Source: an uncultured Bacteroidales bacterium
GTDB taxonomy: Bacteria; Bacteroidota; Bacteroidia; Bacteroidales; F082
Direction: 5' to 3'
NCBI GenBank assembly: GCA_937902805.1
Contig: CALEMB010000204.1
Location: forward strand, 1-11,311
DNA length: 11,311 bases
The notes beneath the pieces were generated by a model, which saw only the letters and a program-made list of their open reading frames with translations, did no database searches and had not been told where the DNA came from. The first letter of the stretch is position 1; each line of letters starts with the position of its first letter. Of this stretch, positions 1 through 7,276 are shown piece by piece. The position numbers and the translations under genes are program-made.

Positions 1-43
1 CGATATCGGTCTCGGCATTCCTGCTGAACCGCTCTTCCGATCT
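1..43 (+). other. Illumina adapter read-through (contaminant)
   Basis: These bases match the 3' part of the Illumina paired-end PCR primer 2.0 (recalled from memory), with one mismatch at base 4, and end in the GCTCTTCCGATCT common to Illumina adapters. The reading frame of the following gene happens to stay open through it, so automatic translation would add about 14 false residues. Genomic sequence begins at about base 44. Its presence shows that base 1 is a contig end. Confidence 0.95.
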
Positions 44-44
44 C

Positions 45-419
45 GATCTCGAACCCCTTTACCGCAAGCTGGAGTCGGAGGTGCTGAAAAGCACGGAAAG
101 CATGGAAAACACCGTCATTTCCACTGGTGGCGGCACGGCTTGTTATTTTGACAACATGGAATGGATGAACAGCCATGGTCTCACCATCTTTTTGCGCATC
201 AGCCCCGCCGCTGTTGTCGACAGGCTGCTGCACGCCAAGCGCAAACGTCCCCTCGCTGAAGGCAAGGATGAAGCCGAGCTGTCAGCCTTTGTCGCCAGCC
301 ACTACACGGAGCGCCTGCCTTTCTATGAGCAAGCCCAAATCACCGTCAAAGCCGAGGACTTCGATTTGAATGGGGTAGTGGAGAAGCTTTCGAGCTTGGG
401 GTTAAGTGTTATTAAGTAG
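45..419 (+). CDS. aroK: Shikimate kinase, 5'-truncated
   Basis: Shikimate kinase phosphorylates shikimate at the 3-hydroxyl with ATP in the cytoplasmic chorismate (aromatic amino acid) pathway. About 124 C-terminal residues are present of a family length near 170-175. Visible are a YRKLE segment like the usual FR-x-x-E shikimate-contacting motif, the VISTGGGTA glycine loop, a KRKRPLAEG stretch matching the lid Arg-Pro-Leu region, and an R-x-P-F/Y-Y-x-x-A motif (ERLPFYEQA) near the end. The N-terminal Walker A P-loop is missing because the contig begins inside the gene. An ATG at 111 and a CTG at 81 lie inside the conserved domain and are not the true start. The upstream 43 bases are adapter and should not be translated. 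No clear terminator follows; an 11-bp repeat array begins about 20 bases after the stop. Confidence 0.9.
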   Translation, partial: DLEPLYRKLESEVLKSTESMENTVISTGGGTACYFDNMEWMNSHGLTIFLRISPAAVVDRLLHAKRKRPLAEGKDEAELSAFVASHYTERLPFYEQAQITVKAEDFDLNGVVEKLSSLGLSVIK

Positions 420-439
420 AATTCGTTCCTCCCGTTTTG

Positions 440-648
440 GCAAGCTCTACCAAGGTGTAGGCAAGGTGTAGCCAAGGACTTGGCAAGGTGTAGGCAAGGT
501 GTAGCCATACTCTACCCATACTCTACCCATACTTTTTCCATGCTTTAAAGTATGGCTACACTATGGCATCAGTATGGCAACAGTATGGCATCTCCTTGGG
601 AAAGGCGAGAGAAGGGTGTGGCTATGGCTTGGGAAAGGCTTGGCTCGC
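440..648. repeat. Degenerate tandem array, 11-bp period
   Basis: From 451 every 11 bases starts a related unit: CAAGGTGTAGG, CAAGGTGTAGC, CAAGGACTTGG, CAAGGTGTAGG, CAAGGTGTAGC, then CATACTCTACC twice, then four TATGGC-type units at 551-594. The phase appears to continue to about 648, since CTTGGGAAAGGC recurs at 595 and 628, an offset of 33. The consensus drifts along the array while the 11-bp spacing holds. A perfect 13-bp inverted repeat (499-511 with 549-561) joins the GTGTAGCC units to the GGCTACAC units. I see no gene in 420-734; a 64-codon open frame here is repeat translation. Confidence 0.85.
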
Positions 649-734
649 GACTATTCCGAGTTGACACCTCAATTAATTACAATATAGTCCGCCTGTGGAG
701 GATTACGGCAGGATTATGCTTCGATTTGCAAATG

Positions 735-772
735 AAAAAGCCGTAACCTGATTTTCGGCAAGTTACGGCTTT
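735..772 (-). terminator. Intrinsic terminator of the tRNA operon
   Basis: On the minus strand an 11-bp perfect stem (AAAGCCGTAAC at 737-747 with GTTACGGCTTT at 762-772) closes a 14-base loop and runs into a T tract. It begins 6 bases after the 3' end of tRNA-Glu, so it most likely ends the two-tRNA transcript. Since the stem is symmetrical with A/T flanks, it could also act on plus-strand transcription from aroK. Confidence 0.8.
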
Positions 773-778
773 ATTTCG

Positions 779-850
779 TAGCCCATAGCGGAATCGAACC
801 GCTGTTTTAAGTGTGAGAAACTTACGACCTAACCGCTAGTCGAATGGGCC
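779..850 (-). tRNA. tRNA-Glu (anticodon CTC)
   Basis: The reverse complement folds as a cloverleaf: acceptor GGCCCAT with ATGGGCT (a G-T pair at 1-72), D arm GAC/GTC, anticodon stem TAAGT/ACTTA around loop TTCTCAC (anticodon CTC), four-base variable region, T stem AGCGG/CCGCT with loop TTCGATT, discriminator A. CCA is not encoded. The layout follows bacterial tRNA-Glu, including the TCGNCTAG start of the D arm. It is the second gene of a minus-strand operon, 30 bases after tRNA-Arg. Confidence 0.93.
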
Positions 851-878
851 AAAAAAAGGTTCTTTTTGCGGAACCTTT
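851..878 (-). terminator. Hairpin with T tract between the tRNA genes
   Basis: On the minus strand AAAGGTTC (871-878) pairs with GAACCTTT (855-862) around an 8-base loop and is followed by more T residues to 851. It begins 2 bases after tRNA-Arg, so it can act as a partial terminator or a processing spacer ahead of tRNA-Glu. The stem is A/T-rich, so strength is uncertain. Confidence 0.55.
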
Positions 879-880
879 CG

Positions 881-954
881 TGAACTAGGCGGGAGTCGAA
901 CCCACAACCGCCTGATCCGTAGTCAGGGACTCTATCCAATTGAGCTACTAGTCC
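881..954 (-). tRNA. tRNA-Arg (anticodon ACG)
   Basis: The reverse complement gives acceptor GGACTAG with CTAGTTC (one G-T pair), D arm GCTC/GAGT region with AATTGGATA loop, anticodon stem CCTGA/TCAGG around CTACGGA (anticodon ACG, A34 normally deaminated to inosine to read CGN codons), and T arm with loop TTCGACT. Discriminator A; CCA not encoded. First gene of the minus-strand tRNA pair. Confidence 0.93.
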
Positions 955-971
955 AGTCGTTATTGACGCTG

Positions 972-1000
972 CAAAAGTACACCTTTTTTCGTTTACGCAA
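972..1000 (-). promoter_or_regulatory. Bacteroidetes-type promoter for the tRNA pair
   Basis: The minus strand carries TACTTTTG at 972-979, an exact TAnnTTTG -7 element, with TTG about 18 bases upstream (998-1000) as a possible -33 element. It lies 17 bases upstream of the mature tRNA-Arg 5' end, a fitting distance. Confidence 0.65.
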
Positions 1001-1092
1001 GCAAAAAAACGGGAAAAATTTTATTGTTTTTCACAAATATTTGACAATCAGTGTGATAGTTTTTATCCAAAATGAGCGATTTCTACCCTTTA

Positions 1093-1124
1093 TTGCGCCC
1101 ACTATCGCTTTTTTGTTATCTTTG
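1093..1124 (+). promoter_or_regulatory. Promoter of pepE
   Basis: TATCTTTG at 1117-1124 matches the Bacteroidetes -7 consensus TAnnTTTG, with TTG at 1093-1095 and a 21-base spacer. The pepE ATG lies 27 bases downstream, implying a short 5' leader. Confidence 0.75.
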
Positions 1125-1151
1125 CGCCATCGTTAACCAACATTTTACGCT

Positions 1152-1925
1152 ATGAGATTATTACTGATCAGCAATTCCACCAATTTCGGCGAGAATTATC
1201 TGGCTTGGGCCACGACCCAAATCGAGCTTTTCTGCTTGCAGAATCATATCAACAAGGACAGCCGTATCATCTTCGTGCCTTTCGCAGGTGTCAACATCGG
1301 CGGCATGGTGTACCCCGAGAGCTATGATGCCTACGAGGCCAAGGTGAAAAACGTGTTCCGCACTAAGTTCGGACTGGAGAACTTCACTTCGGTGCACCAT
1401 TTCGACGATAAGGTGAAGGCCGTCAACGAGGCCGACTGTATCGTCGTGGGCGGCGGCAACACCTTCCACCTCGTGGCAGAGATGCACCGTTATGGCTTGA
1501 TGGACGCCATCCGTGAACGCGCCCTCGCTGGCGTGCCGTACATGGGCTGGAGCGCAGGCTCCAACGTGGCTTGCCCCACGCTCTGTACCACCAATGATAT
1601 GCCCATCGTGCAGCCCGCATCGTTCAAGTGCCTCAATTTGGTGCCGTTCCAAATCAACCCGCATTACCTCGACCCGCACCCCGAGATCGACAAGATGATC
1701 AAACACGGCGGCGAGACGCGTCAGGACCGCATCAACGAATATCTGGCCGTTAATCAGGAGATGACGGTGGTCGGACTGCGTGAGGCCACGGCATTATGGG
1801 TCACCGACGGACAGATGATGCTGAAAGGCGGGAAGAAGATGATAGTGATGCGCTACGGCAAGGAATCGGTGGAGATTGAGCCGAATTCCGACGTCACTTT
1901 CCTCTTGGGAGGAATGAACGCCTAA
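1152..1925 (+). CDS. pepE: Peptidase E (alpha-aspartyl dipeptidase)
   Basis: This 257-aa cytoplasmic serine peptidase of family S51 cleaves dipeptides with N-terminal aspartate, a reaction few other peptidases perform. The triad is visible with the same spacing as in Salmonella PepE (Ser120, Asp135, His157): nucleophile Ser134 in GWSAGSN, Asp149 in TTNDMP, and His171 in INPHYLD (offsets +15 and +37 conserved). The GGGNTFHL loop at about 100-107 is also typical. The protein is somewhat longer than the roughly 230-aa enterobacterial form. ATG at 1152 follows a good promoter and gives the expected MRLLLISNST start. The gene stands alone on its strand and ends 5 bp from the convergent neighbour, leaving no room for a separate terminator. 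Confidence 0.97.
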   Translation: MRLLLISNSTNFGENYLAWATTQIELFCLQNHINKDSRIIFVPFAGVNIGGMVYPESYDAYEAKVKNVFRTKFGLENFTSVHHFDDKVKAVNEADCIVVGGGNTFHLVAEMHRYGLMDAIRERALAGVPYMGWSAGSNVACPTLCTTNDMPIVQPASFKCLNLVPFQINPHYLDPHPEIDKMIKHGGETRQDRINEYLAVNQEMTVVGLREATALWVTDGQMMLKGGKKMIVMRYGKESVEIEPNSDVTFLLGGMNA

Positions 1926-1930
1926 AATAG

Positions 1931-3304
1931 TTATTCGAACGCCTTGCGGTCTTCGAAGACCACGAGGCGACGGTCAAGGTGGATGGTTTTCTGTCCACCT
2001 TTTTCACCTTTAATAAGGTAGATGTTGGCCTCGTCGCCCAGGATGTCACGGAAGGCCTTCCTGATGCGCGAGAGGTTGGCATTCATGGTGGAGCCGATGA
2101 AGTCGGTGAGATTGTCGATGGCTTTCCGGAGCAGCGCCTCGTCGCCGTAGGTGGAAATGCGGCGGTAAATCCGGTAAAGCTCTTCCTTGTGGTCGTTGAG
2201 GTAGTTCAGCGACAAGCCCTCTTCGTGGAGCAGGAAAAAGATATAAAGGACCTTGCAGAGGGCGGGCATCTTCACCTCGGTGGCGTTGAGGTCGGTGAGG
2301 AAGATGTCGCCGGTGCTTGAGATGTATAAACGACTAATATCGTGCAAGCCGTTGTATTTCAACAGGATGTCAAGGATAATTTTGTGGAATCCCGTGTAAT
2401 CTAGCTCGTCTTTGTGCTTTTTCTCGGGCTTCAGTGTCAGTTTTTTGAGGAAGGCTTCTTCTTTGGCGTTACTCACCGGAGGGTTAATTTTCATAATGTT
2501 GGCGTTGAGTTGCACGAAGCGTTCCAAAGTCAGTAGGGGATGGTTTCCCGTTTCTATAATAAGGAAGTCTTGGTTGGTGCCAGGTTTCATGTTGCCGATT
2601 TTCAGCAAAAACGAGGGTTTGCTGATTTTCAATCCGTTGGTGTTGAGGTAGTTGAGAAAGATTTCCTTGGAGAGGAACACGCTGTCGAGTTGCGGGAGCT
2701 GCGCGTCTATGTGGTCGAGCTGGTCTTCGGAGAGGGTGGGATCGATGTAACTGAGGGCGTTGCGGAAGGTCTTTTTCTTCCTTTTCAAGTCGCCGACGAC
2801 TTTGGGAAGGAAGAAAAACTCGCGTTGCGACTGGCGCAGCAGGCCGCAGATGGCTTCGTGGTCGCGCTTGATGCTAGCATTGGTTTTCTTGTCGTAGGCT
2901 GGCTCGACGTACAGGACGGCGTTGCGGGTGTCGAAGCTGAGGTCGGGGATGGAGACGAAGGTGGCGTTGAGGTCTTGTGTCTCAGGCAGGTCGATGCCAA
3001 TGGACAAGATGATCGAGGTGATGAACAGCGACTCGGTGGGTGCCAAAGAATCATCGGATAAGGAGAGGCTTTGGAACATCTTGAGGATGGCGATTTTCTC
3101 GGGGTTGCCGATGCTTTTCAGGATGTCGACAGCCTCCGAAAGACTGATGTTGGTTGCCTTTTTCCTGCTTGTCAGCGTGATGTTGAAAAGTGAGTAAACC
3201 TGTTGCAGGAACTCGATTTCGCCTTGGTTGACGATACCGTCGCACTGAACGAGGTCGGAAAGCACTTTTGCCAAGGCGGTTTTATGTTGTTCTTTGAATT
3301 TCAA
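1931..3304 (-). CDS. TerB-like N-terminal protein of unknown function, 457 aa
   Basis: I do not recognise a named gene. The first 45 or so residues (KTALAKVLSDLVQCDGIVNQGEIEFLQQVY) read like a TerB-type helical domain, whose hallmark is an acidic turn of the form aDGxvxxxE. The region to about 120 is also helical. The middle (about 120-320) is mixed and without a motif I know. The last 120 residues are helical and end in a segment (SRIRKAFRDILGDE then a YLIKG/G-K-I-LDRRLV strand pair) that resembles the recognition helix and wing of a winged-helix domain. No signal peptide or membrane segment is seen, so it is probably cytoplasmic, perhaps a regulator or a stress-linked scaffold (inference). 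It is convergent with pepE and divergent from the Ca2+ ATPase; the start at 3304 is the first ATG downstream of a -7 element at 3390-3397. Confidence 0.85.
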   Translation of the reverse strand: MKFKEQHKTALAKVLSDLVQCDGIVNQGEIEFLQQVYSLFNITLTSRKKATNISLSEAVDILKSIGNPEKIAILKMFQSLSLSDDSLAPTESLFITSIILSIGIDLPETQDLNATFVSIPDLSFDTRNAVLYVEPAYDKKTNASIKRDHEAICGLLRQSQREFFFLPKVVGDLKRKKKTFRNALSYIDPTLSEDQLDHIDAQLPQLDSVFLSKEIFLNYLNTNGLKISKPSFLLKIGNMKPGTNQDFLIIETGNHPLLTLERFVQLNANIMKINPPVSNAKEEAFLKKLTLKPEKKHKDELDYTGFHKIILDILLKYNGLHDISRLYISSTGDIFLTDLNATEVKMPALCKVLYIFFLLHEEGLSLNYLNDHKEELYRIYRRISTYGDEALLRKAIDNLTDFIGSTMNANLSRIRKAFRDILGDEANIYLIKGEKGGQKTIHLDRRLVVFEDRKAFE

Positions 3305-3367
3305 TTTTTTATCCTCTCAATTTTGGGTTGTAACCTTGCAACCTATTTTTGGTTGGGTACTAGAATG

Positions 3368-3397
3368 TATTTTTGCGCGTTTTTCTTTGCAAAAATA
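3368..3397. promoter_or_regulatory. Face-to-face promoters inside an inverted repeat
   Basis: TATTTTTGC (3368-3376) and GCAAAAATA (3389-3397) form a perfect 9-bp inverted repeat separated by 12 bases. Each arm is also a -7 element (TAnnTTTG), one reading right toward the Ca2+ ATPase and the other left toward the 457-aa gene. No convincing -33 element at 19-21 bases was found for the rightward one; the best TTTG (3348-3351) is 16 bases away. GGTTG/CAACC arms at 3326-3330 and 3339-3343 could be a further operator. Confidence 0.55.
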
Positions 3398-3431
3398 GTA
3401 AAAATTGAATTACGAGTAAAAGTGCTTGAAA

Positions 3432-6215
3432 ATGGCAAGAGATTATAGGAATGGGCTTACTGATGCTGAAGTTGAGAGAAGTCGCCGTAAACATGGCGAC
3501 AATGTGTTGACACCGCCCGAGAAAGATCCGCTTTGGAAACAGTTTTTGGAAAAGTTTTCCGACCCTATCATACGCATCCTGCTGATAGCCTTGCTGCTGT
3601 CGGTGGCTGTTTCGTTGTATCAGTTGTTTACCGGTGCCGAAGGTCTTTCGGTGCTTCTTGAGCCTTTGGGCATTTTCGTGGCTGTGATGTTGGCCACCAC
3701 CGTGGGCTTCTTCTTCGAGTTGAGTGCCAACAAGAAATTTGACATTCTGAATAAGGCAGAGGACGAAAAGTTTGTCACTGTCTACCGTAATGGCTTGATT
3801 CACCGCATTGAGCGTAAGGATGTCGTCGTGGGCGATACCGTGGTAATTGAAACGGGTGACGAGATTCCAGCTGACGGCACGTTGCGAGAAGCCATCTCGT
3901 TGATGGTCAATGAGTCGGACCTGACGGGCGAGCCTTCATGCAGCAAGACTACGGATAAAGCGGAGTTCAAGGAAGATGCTACATATCCTTCCAATTATGT
4001 CTGTCGTGGCAGTGCGGTGATGGAAGGTCATGGCATTTTCGTGGTCGAGAAGGTGGGTGATGCCACGGAATGGGGCAAGGTGTATCGTGGCGCGCAAATC
4101 GAAAATAATGTGAAGACGCCTTTGAACGAACAACTCGACAAACTCGGTGAGGGCATCACCATTGCCAGCTATGTCATCGCAGGCCTTATCGTGGTGCTTC
4201 GTCTGCTGATGTATTTCATCTATCCTGAGGAGGCGTTCAACTGGATGGACTTCGTGCGTTATGTCCTTAACACCTTGATGATTGCCGTGACATTGATTGT
4301 AGTGGCTGTGCCAGAAGGCTTGCCCATGAGCGTCACGCTGAGTTTGGCGTTGAGCATGAAGAGGATGCTGGAAACCAACAATTTGGTGCGTAAGATGCAT
4401 GCCTGCGAGACTATGGGGGCCGCCACTGTGATTTGTTCGGACAAGACGGGTACGCTCACCAAAAACCGCATGAGTCTGGGCGATTGCCTCATTTATGGTT
4501 TGAGGAATGGAGTTCCCGACGATTCCGTGGTGGGTCAACTGGTGTCGGAAGGCATTGCACTCAACTCGACGGCATTCCTGGATTATAGCGACCAACAAAA
4601 GGCTAAAGTGATTGGCAACCCCACCGAGGGTGCTTTGCTGCTTTGGCTTTTCGACAATAATGTGGACTTTGTCAGGATTCGCGACAAAGCCAAGATTGTC
4701 AAGCAGTTGCCATTTACGACGAAGTACAAGTACATGGCCACAGTGGTTGAAACGGCAACTCCAGGGAATTATGTATTGTATGTGAAAGGTGCTCCGGAGA
4801 TTGTATTAAAGCGCTGCGCCACGGTCATGAAGAGCGATGGCGAGGCAGGCATCGCTTGGGTGCGCGAAGAGGTGGAAGCCAAGATGCTGGAATACCAAAA
4901 TAAGGCCATGCGAACCTTGGGATTCGCCTATAAGTACATCACGGAGAGTGAGTTGGACACAGTCTTCGTCAACAGTAAGTTGCAGGTGGAGGACCTTTGT
5001 TTCCTCGGCATTGTCGGCATCATCGACCCCATTCGCGATGATGTGGCCGACTCGGTGAAGGACTGCCTCAATGCGGGCATCAGCATCAAGATTGTGACGG
5101 GCGACACACCTGGCACGGCAAGGGAGATTGGTCGTCAGGTGGGGCTTTGGAACGATGAGGACGACCCCGAGCGACAGATGATTACGGGCAAGGAGTTCAA
5201 CCTGTTGACGGACGAGCAGCTGCTTGAGCGTGTAGGTGACCTGAAGATTATGTCGCGCGCACGCCCTTCCGACAAGGAACGCCTTGTGCGCTTGCTGCAG
5301 GAAAGGGGAGAGGTGGTGGCCGTAACTGGCGACGGCACTAACGACGCCCCCGCCTTGAACCGGGCACAAATCGGTCTGTCGATGGGAGACGGTACTTCAG
5401 TGGCCAAGGAAGCCAGCGACATCACCATTCTCGACAACTCGTTCAAGAGCATTGCCCGTGCCGTGATGTGGGGCCGCTCGCTGTACCTCAACATCCAGCG
5501 TTTCATCCTGTTCCAGATGACCATCAACGTGGCGGCATGCCTCATCGTGTTGCTGGGTGCCGTGATGGGTGTCGAATCACCCCTCACTGTGACGCAGATG
5601 CTGTGGATCAACCTCATCATGGATACCTTTGCCGCCATGGCCCTGGCTTCGTTGCCGCCCGACCACAGCGTCTTGAAGGACAAACCCCGTTCGCGTGATG
5701 CCTTCATCATCACCAAGGAGATGATTGTCCGCATCTTCGGTGTGGGCCTGTGTTTTGTGGCGGTGCTGTTCGGCTTCATCCAATATTTCATGCATTATGG
5801 CGTGGATTCCATGGCCGAGTTCTCCTTCTCAGATTACTGTGCCAGCTACTTCTGTTTCCATCATGTGGGTGGCCACTTTACGCCAAAGGAACTGTCGCTG
5901 CTCTTCACGATTTTCGTCTTCATGCAGTTTTGGAACATCTTTAATGCCAAGGCATTCCATACGGGGCAGTCGGCATTGAAAGGCTTGCTCGACAAAGATG
6001 TGTTGAGTGGATTCGGCTTTACCTTGCTGGTTATCGCCCTCGGACAGGTGCTCATCGTCAGCTTTGGCGGCGAGATGTTCAATGTGGTGTCCTTGCCGCT
6101 GAGCGACTGGGTGCGGATTGTTTTGGGAACTTCGGTGATATTGTGGCTGGGAGAGCTGGAAAGGTTGGTGGGTCGCTATTTTAAACTAGCCAAGAAATCA
6201 GCGGCTGTCATGTAA
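3432..6215 (+). CDS. PMCA-type calcium-transporting P-type ATPase
   Basis: A 927-aa type IIB P-type ATPase of the inner membrane, expected to export Ca2+ at the cost of ATP. In order (numbered from ATG 3432): N-terminal cation-ATPase domain (about 1-70), membrane helices 1-2, actuator motif TGE at 165-167, helix 4 with PEGLP at 294-298 (Glu295 ligand), phosphorylated Asp337 in SDKTGTLT, nucleotide-binding KGAPE from Lys452, TGD at 556-558, hinge GDGTNDAPAL with Asp634 and Asp638, then helix 6 NLIMDTFAA and the last helices to about 920. All catalytic motifs are intact. A TTG at 3426 would add two residues, but the ATG at 3432 gives the MARDYRNGLTDAEV start and is preferred. Its last 40 bases overlap the convergent PIN toxin gene, so the final ten or so residues (FKLAKKSAAVM) are also antisense toxin sequence. 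Specificity for Ca2+ is by family, not shown here. Confidence 0.95.
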   Translation: MARDYRNGLTDAEVERSRRKHGDNVLTPPEKDPLWKQFLEKFSDPIIRILLIALLLSVAVSLYQLFTGAEGLSVLLEPLGIFVAVMLATTVGFFFELSANKKFDILNKAEDEKFVTVYRNGLIHRIERKDVVVGDTVVIETGDEIPADGTLREAISLMVNESDLTGEPSCSKTTDKAEFKEDATYPSNYVCRGSAVMEGHGIFVVEKVGDATEWGKVYRGAQIENNVKTPLNEQLDKLGEGITIASYVIAGLIVVLRLLMYFIYPEEAFNWMDFVRYVLNTLMIAVTLIVVAVPEGLPMSVTLSLALSMKRMLETNNLVRKMHACETMGAATVICSDKTGTLTKNRMSLGDCLIYGLRNGVPDDSVVGQLVSEGIALNSTAFLDYSDQQKAKVIGNPTEGALLLWLFDNNVDFVRIRDKAKIVKQLPFTTKYKYMATVVETATPGNYVLYVKGAPEIVLKRCATVMKSDGEAGIAWVREEVEAKMLEYQNKAMRTLGFAYKYITESELDTVFVNSKLQVEDLCFLGIVGIIDPIRDDVADSVKDCLNAGISIKIVTGDTPGTAREIGRQVGLWNDEDDPERQMITGKEFNLLTDEQLLERVGDLKIMSRARPSDKERLVRLLQERGEVVAVTGDGTNDAPALNRAQIGLSMGDGTSVAKEASDITILDNSFKSIARAVMWGRSLYLNIQRFILFQMTINVAACLIVLLGAVMGVESPLTVTQMLWINLIMDTFAAMALASLPPDHSVLKDKPRSRDAFIITKEMIVRIFGVGLCFVAVLFGFIQYFMHYGVDSMAEFSFSDYCASYFCFHHVGGHFTPKELSLLFTIFVFMQFWNIFNAKAFHTGQSALKGLLDKDVLSGFGFTLLVIALGQVLIVSFGGEMFNVVSLPLSDWVRIVLGTSVILWLGELERLVGRYFKLAKKSAAVM

Positions 6216-6580
6216 GGCAGGTCGCAAAATTCGGCGTAGTCCTTTCCGTTATTTGTGATAATAACATCGCAATCGTTGGCTTTGGCGCATTGGTATTGCA
6301 GCATGTCCTCAAAATCGCGTACCCGTATTCCCATTGCTGCCATCAATTGACCATTGTCGGTAGACAACACGCCAATGTATTGACATAGGTCGCCAAACAA
6401 CTTGTATACATCTACTTTCGTCTTAAGTATGTATGCTAGATTAGCAAAAGTGAGGTAAGATGCCTGTAAGCATAGTTCACCGTTGCTGCCACGTTGCAAT
6501 AATTGTTCAGCATCATCGCAGTGTTCACGCCCCAATGCGTAATCCACGAGGATGTTCGTGTCAAGGAATACATGTTTCAT
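6176..6580 (-). CDS. PIN-domain toxin (VapC-like, PIN_3 type)
   Basis: A 134-aa probable Mg2+-dependent ribonuclease, the toxin of a type II toxin-antitoxin pair. PIN features: FLDTNILVDYALGRE with Asp7 at the first strand, a central RDFEDMLQYQCAK helix (Asp89, Glu91, Asp92) and CDVIITNNGKDY (Asp105, Asn110, Asp114) before a C-terminal strand. The FEDMLQY-x-x-A and ITNNGKD pattern is that of the PIN_3 group common in Bacteroidetes. It overlaps its partner by 4 bp (ATGA on the minus strand), showing translational coupling, and overlaps the 3' end of the convergent Ca2+ ATPase by 40 bp. Target RNA is unknown. The second acidic position near residues 45-50 is not obvious, so activity cannot be assumed. 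Confidence 0.85.
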   Translation of the reverse strand: MKHVFLDTNILVDYALGREHCDDAEQLLQRGSNGELCLQASYLTFANLAYILKTKVDVYKLFGDLCQYIGVLSTDNGQLMAAMGIRVRDFEDMLQYQCAKANDCDVIITNNGKDYAEFCDLPYMTAADFLASLK

Positions 6581-6834
6581 CGGTTCAGCAAGGCTTTAAG
6601 TTTGGGGTCACTCTCTATTTCTTCTTCTGTGAATGATGCACATCTGCTCCATTTTTTAATTTCTGGTGATACGGGAATCACATCGTATAGCTTTTCCGCT
6701 AAATCATCTTTCGCTTCAGTAGAAGACTTTTCCACTGGTTCAGAAAGTTTCCCTACCAGCCATTCACGTTCGCTTTGTGAGAGCATCAGCCCTTGAAGGT
6801 AAGCCCATAAATTATTCAATGCAAATGTCGTCAT
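6577..6834 (-). CDS. Antitoxin partner of the PIN toxin
   Basis: An 85-aa protein directly upstream of the PIN toxin and overlapping it by 4 bp, the usual antitoxin-first order. The N-terminus (NLWAYLQGLMLSQSEREWLVGKL) is a helical stretch of a kind seen in many small Bacteroidetes proteins paired with PIN toxins; the C-terminal half is charged and probably disordered until it wraps the toxin (inference). I see no ribbon-helix-helix or AbrB fold with confidence, so whether it binds DNA is open. The assignment rests mainly on position, size and coupling. Confidence 0.75.
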   Translation of the reverse strand: MTTFALNNLWAYLQGLMLSQSEREWLVGKLSEPVEKSSTEAKDDLAEKLYDVIPVSPEIKKWSRCASFTEEEIESDPKLKALLNR

Positions 6835-6861
6835 AACCTAATTGTGTTGTTTTTCTCGCCG

Positions 6862-6869
6862 CAAAGATA
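6862..6869 (-). promoter_or_regulatory. -7 element of the toxin-antitoxin operon
   Basis: The minus strand reads TATCTTTG here, an exact TAnnTTTG, 28 bases upstream of the antitoxin ATG. No clear TTG at the expected -33 spacing was found. Confidence 0.6.
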
Positions 6870-7276
6870 CAAATTTTCGCCCAACTTGCCATGTTTTTCC
6901 GTTTTTTCGTTGCCTTTGCCCCCGTCACTATCTTTTGACTTCGGGACGCGGGACTTCGTGACTTTTTGACCATGACCATTGACAATGACCGCTTTTACGG
7001 GAATGCCGAGATTTCAGCCCTTGGCTGAGGTGGTCATGGTCATAGTCACAAGTCATTGTCCCTTGGCTATCATCCAAGTCAACGTTGGTCTAAAAAAAAG
7101 CCAAAGCTAGATGAGATTTGGATGTTGAAGGGTGCCGTAAGTGTACCACTGTCCCACGGTCCCACCTTTCCCACCCTCGGGACAGTGGGACAGTGGGACA
7201 TATTGACTGTTTTAACAATTATTTAACTCTTTGCAAGAGGCTATAATGCCAATATTTAACATTTGAGCCAAATTTC

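Noticed and set aside
440..648. Possible CRISPR or iteron origin
   Set aside because: Units of 11 bp without spacers, no rep or cas gene nearby, and drifting sequence; kept only as a tandem array.
2540..3061. 173-codon plus-strand frame rich in Val, Glu and Gly
   Set aside because: It is the complementary shadow of the 457-aa minus-strand gene, which has the coherent domain pattern.
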